This document shows, in pieces, positions 56,215-64,000 of a stretch of 64,000 nt of DNA. Made by a program: the position numbers and the translations under genes. The number at the start of each line of letters is the position of its first letter. The stretch's first letter is position 1. Source of the DNA: Saprospiraceae bacterium (GTDB lineage Bacteria > Bacteroidota > Bacteroidia > Chitinophagales > Saprospiraceae); the NCBI GenBank assembly GCA_016710625.1, contig JADJVK010000022.1:13207-77206 (forward strand), given 5' to 3'. The notes beneath the pieces are model-generated. The model saw nothing but the letters and a program-made list of their open reading frames with translations, made no database searches and was not told where the DNA came from.

Positions 56215-57234
56215 ATGAGATTAAAATCTTTACTTTTCGCTTTTAGTATATTGATTATCAATTAACTATACTCTCAAGATTTGCATTTCACCCAATATTA
56301 TTTATCTCCATTGCAACTTAATCCTGCGAATACTGGAGATTTTTTTGGATCAATTAGGATTGGTGGAATCTATAGGGGACAAAATTTTACGCCAAATAAT
56401 ATTGGAAATTTCCGAACCCCATTAATTTATGGTGATGCACCATTGAAAGGATTACGAAGAAAAGATTGGATAGGACTTGGTGTTACTTTATACCAAGATC
56501 AAGCTGGTGTAGCTAATGTTACTAATAGTGGACTATTTGGGTCAGCTGCTTATCATTTTGCTGTATCAAAAGATGCCAAAACTGTTCTTAGTGCTGGAGT
56601 TATGGCTGGCTATGCTCAATTAAAATTGGGCGATAAAGATAAGTTGGTATTTGCAGATGCAATAAAATCTGGAAATGCAAGTACTGATTTGAATGCTTTA
56701 TCCACTCAGACAGTAAAAGATTTAGATGTAAGTGCAGGATTAACGTTAAAGACTCCATTGAATAATGCGATGAACATGACTTTGGGTTTTGCTGTTCGAC
56801 ATATCAATAGACCATCTAAATTATCACTTTTAACATCTGGGGGAAGTTCAGCAAGAAAAAGATTGAATTATAGCTTTAATGGAGCTTTTGATTTAGCTTT
56901 AAATGAAAGATTGACTTTGACTCCACAATTTATGTTTCAAACTACTGCAAAGCAGCGAGAAATAATGGTTCAAGCATTATCTAGTTATAAATTAAAAAAA
57001 GACAATCCTTTGAAATTACAAGCTGGATTAGGATATAGACTTGGTGATGCTGCTCAAATTTTATTAGGAGCAGATTGGGGAAATTTGAGAGTTGGAATGG
57101 CTTATGATGTGAGGGTTTCTAGTCAAAGTAATATTGATGGTGGAAATGGAGCTTTCGAATTAGGTGTAGCTTATATCGTCAAAATTTACAAAAACCCTAA
57201 AGTGGATCCAGTAATTTTCTGCCCAAGATTTTAA
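56215..57234 (+). CDS. PorP/SprF family T9SS protein with an in-frame stop in the signal peptide
   Basis: Outer-membrane PorP/SprF-family beta-barrel, 340 codons from the ATG at 56215. The signal peptide MRLKSLLFAFSILIIN is followed by TAA at 56263-56265 and then, in the same frame, LYSQDLHFTQYYLSPLQLNPANTG, the mature start typical of the family. C>A in a Ser (TCA) codon would explain the stop, because the rest is intact: FGSIRIGGIYRGQNF, GLRRKDWIGLGVTLYQD, TLGFAVRHINRPSKLSLL and the C-terminal VDPVIFCPRF. The frame without a signal peptide (from TTG 56281) could not be exported. PorP/SprF proteins support surface delivery of certain T9SS cargos. It leads a set with a PorE-like gene 43 bp downstream. 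Confidence 0.82.
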
Positions 57235-57277
57235 TATTTAACCTTTTAATTATCATTCATTAAAGAAGAATTTTATT

Positions 57278-59707
57278 ATGAAATATACTTTTTATTTTAG
57301 TTTGTTCCTATTAATTTTTTCTGCAAAATCAATTGCACAACCAGTTAATAGAGCTACTTATGAAAAAATGTTAGAAGCTGCTCAAACCAGTATGGAAAAG
57401 TTTGATTACTACAATGCATTAGATTGGTATGAGCAGGCTTATGATGATAAAAAAGATAAAGACATTGCCTATAAAATCGGTAAATTGAATCTTCAATTAA
57501 GAGATTATGTGCAAGCCGAAAAATGGCTAGGTAAAGTGACTCGAATCAGAAAAAATCCGAATCCTGATTCTCGTTTTTATTTGGCAAGAGCCATGAAACA
57601 AAATGGCAAATACAATGAATCTGTTGAAGAATTTCAACAATTCATAACAGAAACAACCAATGATAGTTTGAAAAAAATAGCAAGTTTAGAATTAGAAGGT
57701 TCCAAACTTGGTTTAAAACTTCCTGATAATGAGCTAATTGTTGTAAGTAATGCAGGTAATTCTGTCAATACACAATTTGCTGATTTTGGTGCTACTATGG
57801 CGAACATGAATGAAATGTTCTATTCTAGTTTCCAGAGGGATGATTATATTACAATCGATGGAAAAGAAGGAAATTACCATTCAAGAATTTTATCTGCTTC
57901 TAAAACAGGAGAAAATTGGAGTAAAGGAGAAGATTTGGGAAAAGAAATCAATAGAGAAGGTTTTCATACTTGCAATCCTACAGTTTCAGCGGATGGGAAA
58001 AGAATGTATTTTAATAGATCAACATTATTAGGGAATGATTTGAAAGAGGCTGAAATCTATGTTTCTGAAAAAGGACCAGAAGGTTGGACGCCACCATTGA
58101 AAGTTAAAGGGGTGAACGGAAATTATATTGCGAAGCAACCTTGTATTGGCGACTTATTCGGAAAAGAAGTTCTTTATTTTTCTTCTAATATGGAAGGTGG
58201 TAAAGGAGGATTTGATATCTATTATGCTACCAGAAAAGAAGATGGTTCTTTTGAATTACCAGTTAATTTAGGTTCAACTATCAATACCTCAGGTGATGAA
58301 GTAACGCCATTTTACAGAGATGGGAAATTGTATTTCAGTACCAATGGTTTACCATCTATAGGTGGATTTGATATCTATAATAGTTTATGGAACAGTGTTT
58401 CTTGGAGTAAACCAACCAATTTAGGAAAAGGATTTAACTCTCCTGCGGATGATTTGTATTTCAGTACTGACCAAAGTGGCGAAATAGGATTGTTGGTAAG
58501 TAATAGATTAAACAAACAAAATAAAAATATCAAAAGCAAAACTTGTTGTGATGATATTTATCAATTCAAAGTGGAAAAACCAGTTATTGACTTAACAGTA
58601 TCTACTTTTGAAAAAGGAAATAAGGAATTAAAAGGTTCTACAGTTAGTTTGATCAAAATCATCAATGACAAACCAACAAAATCAGAATCAAAACCTACTG
58701 CAGGAAATAAAGCAACTTTTAAATTAGAACCGGATAGGTATTATATGATTATTACTAGTAAAGATGGTTATAATCCTGATACGATGACTGTCAATACAAC
58801 AAATACAAAAAAGAATTCTGCAATTGAGAAAAAGGTAACACTTAGACCAGCTAGAAAAAAACAAACAGAAGAGGAGGATATTGTTGTAGAGACGAATCAA
58901 ACGATTCGTTTGAACAATATTTATTACGACTATGATGATGATAAAATCTTACCAGATGCTGAAGAAGATTTAAATTATTTGGATACTTTAATGAAGAAAT
59001 ATCCTGATATGGTAATCGAATTGTCTTCACATACGGATGCTAGAGGAATTGATGATTATAATTTGAAATTATCACAAAGAAGAGCAGAATCAGCAAAGAG
59101 ATATTTGATTAGTAAAGGTATTAAAGATGCTAGAATCAAAGCGGTTGGTTATGGTGAAACAGTTTTATTGAACGATTGTAAAAATGGGGTGAAATGCTCA
59201 GATGCAGAACATCGTTTGAATAGAAGAACTGAATTCAAAATCCTTTCAGGTCCAACGACGATTACGATTAAAAAAATAGAAAAGAAAAAGAAAGGGCAAA
59301 CAACTGATGACTCAAAAAAGGATAAAGGCGGACCACATATAGGAAATGTGGGGGACTCCGCCATGCCGATCAAAAAAACGCAGCCTTTGATGACATTTGA
59401 TAAGAAAATGATTGATTTTGGATCTCTAAAAAAAGGAGAGAAAAGAAATAATGTTTATAATTTTAAAAATACTGGTGATGAGCCAATTGAAATTGATATT
59501 GTAACAGCTTGTGAATGTACAAAAGTTGATTGGAGCAGAGGAAAAATATTACCTGGTGAAAGTGGTAAAATAACCGCTGATTTTGATAGCAAAGAAAAAG
59601 ATGAATCAGAGACGATAACTATAACAATTGTATTAAAAAATACGGATAAAAAAATGGGTTATCCGATCATAGAAGAAGTGAAATTCAAATATGAATTAAT
59701 AAAATAG
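57278..59707 (+). CDS. PorE-like envelope protein: TPR, beta-propeller, OmpA and DUF1573 domains
   Basis: Exported protein of 809 residues, signal peptide 1-20 (AKSIAQ). Order: TPR-like repeats (~25-150; YNALDWYEQAYDDKKDKDIAY), a PD40 beta-propeller (~160-410) with repeats such as YFSSNMEGGKGGFDIYYATR and YFSTNGLPSIGGFDIYNS, a carboxypeptidase-regulatory-like fold (~435-520), an OmpA C-terminal domain (~540-660; ELSSHTDARGIDDYNLKLSQRRAESAKRYL with the peptidoglycan-binding Asp and Arg) and a DUF1573 domain (~703-805; FDKKMIDFGSLKKGEKR, ACECTKVDWSRGKILPGESG). The first four domains match PorE, which anchors the T9SS ring to peptidoglycan. The added DUF1573 is unusual. It is paired with a PorP/SprF gene upstream. 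Confidence 0.88.
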   Translation: MKYTFYFSLFLLIFSAKSIAQPVNRATYEKMLEAAQTSMEKFDYYNALDWYEQAYDDKKDKDIAYKIGKLNLQLRDYVQAEKWLGKVTRIRKNPNPDSRFYLARAMKQNGKYNESVEEFQQFITETTNDSLKKIASLELEGSKLGLKLPDNELIVVSNAGNSVNTQFADFGATMANMNEMFYSSFQRDDYITIDGKEGNYHSRILSASKTGENWSKGEDLGKEINREGFHTCNPTVSADGKRMYFNRSTLLGNDLKEAEIYVSEKGPEGWTPPLKVKGVNGNYIAKQPCIGDLFGKEVLYFSSNMEGGKGGFDIYYATRKEDGSFELPVNLGSTINTSGDEVTPFYRDGKLYFSTNGLPSIGGFDIYNSLWNSVSWSKPTNLGKGFNSPADDLYFSTDQSGEIGLLVSNRLNKQNKNIKSKTCCDDIYQFKVEKPVIDLTVSTFEKGNKELKGSTVSLIKIINDKPTKSESKPTAGNKATFKLEPDRYYMIITSKDGYNPDTMTVNTTNTKKNSAIEKKVTLRPARKKQTEEEDIVVETNQTIRLNNIYYDYDDDKILPDAEEDLNYLDTLMKKYPDMVIELSSHTDARGIDDYNLKLSQRRAESAKRYLISKGIKDARIKAVGYGETVLLNDCKNGVKCSDAEHRLNRRTEFKILSGPTTITIKKIEKKKKGQTTDDSKKDKGGPHIGNVGDSAMPIKKTQPLMTFDKKMIDFGSLKKGEKRNNVYNFKNTGDEPIEIDIVTACECTKVDWSRGKILPGESGKITADFDSKEKDESETITITIVLKNTDKKMGYPIIEEVKFKYELIK

Positions 59708-59718
59708 TTTTTTAGTTT

Positions 59719-60699
59719 ATGTCTGAAACAGTTGCTATTCCAAAGCGGAAATATGAGAATGTGGAGTTGTTGAGAGGATTAGCAGCTCTTGGTATCTGTT
59801 TATATCACTATGGTCATGGTTTTTTACCTGATGGCAATATCTTCAAAATCTTTACAGAGCCTTTATATCTTGGAGTAGATGTTTTTCTGATAATAACAGG
59901 ATTTACGCTGACATTATCATTATTTGCTCAGAATTATACTATTGAAAATATTGGGAGCTATCTAAAGAAAAGACTTCTAAGGATTGAAATTCCTTATTTT
60001 GTTAGTTTGTTATTAGTTATAGGAATGGCATATGGCTCCAAGCTATTCCCACAATACGAATGGAAAGGCTTACAACTTGATTTTTGGTCGATTGCAGCCC
60101 ACTTTTTTCATTTAAATGATATTTTAGGATTACAGTGGCTTCATGAAGTTTATTGGACTTTGGCGGTACAGGTACAATATTATATATTTATGGGATTTGC
60201 ATTTATTGGTCTATCCTACCCTAACCGAATTGTAAATTATTCTTTTTTACTTATATTTTTCTTATCACAATTCATATCGACGAAACCCTTTTTTACATAT
60301 TTTAGTTCAACTTTTATCATTGGGATACTTTTTGCATTTTATTATTTGAAAAAACAAAATCTAGTTATAACAATATTTTGTTTGTCAATTGTTTTAATTA
60401 GTACTTTTATTTTTTCAACCCAAAGCCACTTCATTACTCAATTATTATCTTCAATTATTTTATTTTTTCCTTCATTTAGTAATTCAATAACAAACTATTT
60501 GGGAAAAATTTCCTATTCATTATATTTAACACACCTAACTATCGGTTGGTCTTTTATCGGTTTCATGAAAGATGTATTCCATATTGAACAATTTATTTTC
60601 CCACTTATTCTAATTGCAACTTGCATAAGTATAGTTTTTGCTAATTATTTCTACAAATTTGTTGAATTACCAAGTAGTAAATTATTCAAAAACAGCTAA
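59719..60699 (+). CDS. Acyltransferase family 3 membrane protein
   Basis: Inner-membrane acyltransferase of 326 residues with about nine to ten hydrophobic helices. The family signature is at the N-terminus: NVELLRGLAALGICLYHYGHG (the R-x10-H type motif) and GVDVFLIITGFTLTLSLF. Such enzymes O-acylate surface polysaccharides, lipids or peptidoglycan. It starts 11 bp after the PorE-like gene and so probably shares its transcript, but a functional link is only inferred. Confidence 0.88.
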   Translation: MSETVAIPKRKYENVELLRGLAALGICLYHYGHGFLPDGNIFKIFTEPLYLGVDVFLIITGFTLTLSLFAQNYTIENIGSYLKKRLLRIEIPYFVSLLLVIGMAYGSKLFPQYEWKGLQLDFWSIAAHFFHLNDILGLQWLHEVYWTLAVQVQYYIFMGFAFIGLSYPNRIVNYSFLLIFFLSQFISTKPFFTYFSSTFIIGILFAFYYLKKQNLVITIFCLSIVLISTFIFSTQSHFITQLLSSIILFFPSFSNSITNYLGKISYSLYLTHLTIGWSFIGFMKDVFHIEQFIFPLILIATCISIVFANYFYKFVELPSSKLFKNS

Positions 60700-61010
60700 T
60701 TATAACCACTCATTACCGATTTTGTGCACTTCACACTCTTTTTTTCGATTGAAATTAATTTATTTTTAATTACATTATAGAGTAAAATAAATAATTGATA
60801 TTATCGCCATCAACAATTTGTAATATATTGGTTATTAGATTATTGCAAATCATATTTTAGCAATTTTCATATATATTTTTTTTTGTAAGAAATTAATTAA
60901 TTATAGTCACAGTACCTATATTGACAATTTTTTATAGTAAAGATTTGATATTTAATTTGCACTAATATTTTTTATACTCATACTAATTTGTAAATTTTTA
61001 TTTATAGTTT
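60700..61010 (+). other. AT-rich intergenic region
   Basis: 311 bp between the acyltransferase and the large secreted protein gene. No hairpin with a T tract, no full TTG/TAnnTTTG promoter pair, and no small gene seen. Confidence 0.4.
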
Positions 61011-64000
61011 ATGAACAAGTTCTCACACTATGTAAATTTAGTCTTACTATTTTTTTGTATATTATCATGTACAAATCTAAATGGGCAAAACACAAAACAA
61101 ATAATTTCTAAATCAAATAGAATTACTGGTTTACAAAATGTAACTTTAAAAAACAAGGAACAAATTCTTACTAGAATTGCAAATAGCCAGGCACAGTTTA
61201 GTGCCCAATCTATCAGTAGTGGTCCTGTAAATGTAAGTGTAGTTAGTTTAAATGGAATTACAGGTTATCCTTCATTAGATTCTATGCAGCTTTGTGGGGG
61301 ACCTGATACTTTAGCAGTTTTAATTTTTACAAATGCTCCAACTCCTATTACAAATATTGCCATGGATTTGAATTATAGTGGCGGAATAGAATTTGGAGGC
61401 TTCCTTACTACTGTACCAACTGGGCAAATTGTTCCGATAAACTTATCCAATTCCCTTTCTCCAAAATTCAATATTCCAACTTTAGATCAAAACAATGCAA
61501 TTATTGCTTATGTTGCAGTAAAAACGAACTGTTCTTCATTGAATAATGACAACATGAATCTTGAGTTCGAATTTAATTATACCTACAATGATGGAACAGG
61601 ATCAAAAAAATATAAGGACTTAAAGAGTTTTGGTTCAAACGAATTTGCTCCAGCGGTATTAAGACCAGTTCTGAATTTCAGGAATGATCCTGCGGATTTG
61701 ACATTTACTAACTTAAATACCAATTATTGTCAAAGTCTTACTGTTTCACAAGATGGAATTAGAGCAGTTTTAGATTCTTTTGAATTTACAATTGATAGCT
61801 TAAATACAAGTTTATTAAATTTTGTAAGTTTAAAAATAAATAATATTACCTACCCTTTCAAGATTGATACTGCTAATAATCGACTAACTGCAATTATAAA
61901 AGGTACTGTTTTTCAAAGCAATACAAATAATAATGGTCCAGCCAATAATTATTTTAATGAAAATGAATCCTTAACAATTCAGACTTGTTACTCAATTACT
62001 GGCTGTATTAGTCAACCCTTAATACCAATTGCTTATTCAATAAAACAGATTTGTGCCGGAAATTCATGCTATGGTTCAGATGATTATCATTCTGAAATAT
62101 TTAAGTTTTCTCCATCATTTGGTGCAAATCCTGTTGCTGTCGTTACGATGTTAAGTAATGCTGAAGTATGTGGAGCTCCAGCAGTTTTAAAAGTAGAATT
62201 TAATTCATCTGTTACAGATCCATTAAAGGGGCTTTATGAAGATATTGATTTAAGGTTGAATAGTTGTGATTCTAATTTTTTACATTTAAATAGTATAAAA
62301 ATCGGCGTAGCTCCCAATCAATTTACCCTTCCACAAAATTTAATAGGCTACACAACTGCCGGACAGATTCTAGTGAATATAAAAGATGGTCTTACAGTTG
62401 ATCCTGATGGACCAGGTGGATTAGCAGATACAGATGGTGATGGTTTTTTTGATGATTTGCCAGGTGGACAAAAATTAACTTTAGAAGTTTACTTAGATGT
62501 TCAATGTGCTGAAGGTTTACAAGGTTGTGCCGCAGTAAGTTGTAAGATTGAAAGTGTAAATGTAACGGGTTATAGAAATTGTAGGACATATTTCTCTGCA
62601 AATGCAGGTACACCTAATGCTCCTTTAATTGGTTTTGTAAGTGGTGGAAGATATTCAAATACCAATCAATTGCCTAACTTAACTCAAGGTTATAACTTTG
62701 GAGTAATAGGATATGTAAATGGTATTGATGACACTCCATCCTCTCAGGATATGGAATTCAATTATGCATTTAATCCGACCAATTTTGTTACCTGTGGAGG
62801 TCAACATATTTTGCAATTTGCAATTTCTGGACCTCCAGAAATTGTTTTTGATATGCCATTTTCTAATGTAATGAGTGGTATGCAAGGAGGACCATTTAGC
62901 CCAGCAGTTTTCACTGTGATTGATTCTCCAAATATTAGTACTAGATTTTTGAGAATAGAAGTTGCAGCACCAACAGCTTTAGATACATTTACTTGTAAAT
63001 GGACTTCTACTTTGGATACTTCCTATTGTACACCAGGTTTGTATTTTTCTGGCTCAGCCACTTTAATAGAAGAATGCCCAACCTGTGCCTGTGAGATCAA
63101 AAAAGCATGTAGATCAATTACGATGTATGTAGATCCAAATGATATAGGTTGTGATTGTGATATGAGTTCAATAGTTGAAATTAAAAGGAAAACTACAGGA
63201 TATACAAATACTGACTTAACAACTAAACTGACGCCAGATCAAAGTAAATCCTGAAGATAGGATTCGATTCTTACCTGGTGATACGATGCTGATAAAAGCT
63301 AAATTTAAAATTTTGGATGCAGTTCCATTTAATGATGCAAATGCTTATTTATATTATTATATCAGAAATTATCCAATTGGTGGCGATGCATTAAGACCTA
63401 GAGTTCGATCCATATTCAATGGAGAATTAGCTAGAACAAAATCAATGATTGTAAAAAGAGGTAGTACCATTTTTGATGTAACAAGTATTATTTGTACAGA
63501 TGCAAATCCAAATACAGTTTATAGAGGACTATGGCAAGGAACATCCTCCTTGCAAAATGCTCCATTTGTAGATGCTTGGACAAATCAACCTGTTCGCTAT
63601 TATAATGCAAATAGTAGTTACGATCCTTATGATGGTCAATTATTTTATACTTACTTTTTTGATGAAAAAATTTATGGAGATGGTGGTTCTTCTAGCCCTT
63701 CTTCATTTTTTGATAATGATTGTTTGAATCCTTATAAAAATCTCATTGGTGGATTTCAAGTTGGAGATAGTATAATTATTGATATGGAAGTTCCTGTAAT
63801 TGTCAATCCTGGCTTTGATCCATCTTTAGGTGCTGAAGTGGAAGCACAAGTTTTTGCTTATGGAGGAGCAGTAGCTAGACTACCTGGTGGTGCAGGACCT
63901 GCATATAGTATTGATAATGGAACTTGCTGGACTGGAGCACCTTACCAATTTTTCCAACCTGAATTGGAAGGAAATAGTGAAATAAAATATGATGCCTGTG
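61011..64000 (+). CDS. Very large secreted protein (3' end outside window), interrupted by a +1 frameshift
   Basis: Exported protein with at least ~990 codons in the window; the C-terminus is missing. The N-terminus (MNKFSHYVNLVLLFFCILSCTN) is a signal peptide with a lipobox-like LSC. The mature part is rich in Asn, Ser, Thr and paired cysteines, beta-rich, with DPDGPGGLADTDGDGFFDDLPGG (a Ca-binding-like loop, near residue 470) and several SLT-type adhesin-like segments. The first frame stops at 63254; the second continues from 63244 to the end (NPEDRIRFLPGDTMLIKAKFKI...). Removing one A from AAA at 63241-63243 gives TPDQVNPEDRIRF, a natural junction. No family is recognised. As the first large open gene after the PorP/PorE-like pair it is a candidate cargo or adhesin. 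Confidence 0.6.

Noticed and set aside
1..64000. tRNA genes, rRNA genes, insertion sequences, prophage genes
   Set aside because: No cloverleaf with a T-loop-like GGTTCGAATCC, no transposase or integrase motif and no paired terminal inverted repeats were noticed on reading both strands; a tRNAscan-SE and ISfinder run would settle it.

Overview
The window looks like one contiguous chromosomal piece from a Gram-negative, AT-rich member of the Bacteroidota, most likely Saprospiraceae/Chitinophagales-like. Evidence: at least seven genes end in a type IX secretion (T9SS) C-terminal sorting domain, two genes encode PorP/SprF-family proteins, promoters fit the Bacteroidota consensus (TTG, 19-20 bp, TAnnTTTG), MurE carries the DNPR motif of meso-diaminopimelate ligases, and several protein families here are typical of the phylum. 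I see no tRNA, rRNA, insertion sequence, phage or CRISPR array.

Layout. 1-5.3 kb (minus): the start of a division and cell-wall (dcw) cluster, mraZ-rsmH-ftsL-ftsI-murE, with a three-copy, 10-bp-spaced GTGG array upstream of mraZ that looks like the MraZ operator. 5.5-14 kb (plus): an S41 protease, a large T9SS cargo protein, a glucose/sorbosone-dehydrogenase-like T9SS protein and an endonuclease/exonuclease/phosphatase lipoprotein. 14-19.2 kb: MacB/FtsX-type permease (minus), queA, a small DUF2795-like protein and two unrecognised proteins. 19.3-28.2 kb (minus): a 2970-residue secreted metzincin protease with lamin-tail, Ig-like, dockerin, cohesin and T9SS modules. 28.4-33.3 kb: a peroxiredoxin-like protein overlapping an ABC exporter, a MoxR-type ATPase and a PorP/SprF protein. 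33.3-34.1 kb: an 0.8 kb non-coding region with a periodic ATTTATAA array and two terminators that belong to no visible gene.

34.1-46.4 kb: DUF1697, a serine hydrolase, a short-chain dehydrogenase, an M1 aminopeptidase, rplS, pncB, a membrane protein, then a tightly packed sugar-activation set (NTP transferase, APH-fold kinase, HxGH nucleotidyltransferase fused to a GHMP kinase) and an acyl-CoA carboxylase beta subunit. 46.7-56 kb: a damaged T9SS protein, a STAS protein, a Fur regulator, a Bax-inhibitor-1 protein, a secreted CotH-type kinase and a secreted thioredoxin-fold protein. 56.2-64 kb (plus): PorP/SprF, a PorE-like OmpA protein with an added DUF1573 domain, an acyltransferase and the start of a very large secreted protein. 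The last block reads as an envelope/T9SS accessory locus next to a likely cargo.

A repeated oddity: six genes are interrupted by single-base frameshifts (one of them also by an internal deletion) and a seventh by an in-frame stop in its signal peptide. The reading frames resume cleanly on the other side. Most lesions lie in short homopolymers, so uncorrected long-read indels are the first explanation; real decay or frameshifting would need raw reads to show. The best candidates for new biology are the nucleotidyltransferase-GHMP kinase fusion with its neighbours, the ATTTATAA array with orphan terminators, the protease that carries both dockerin and cohesin modules, and the PorE-like protein with DUF1573.
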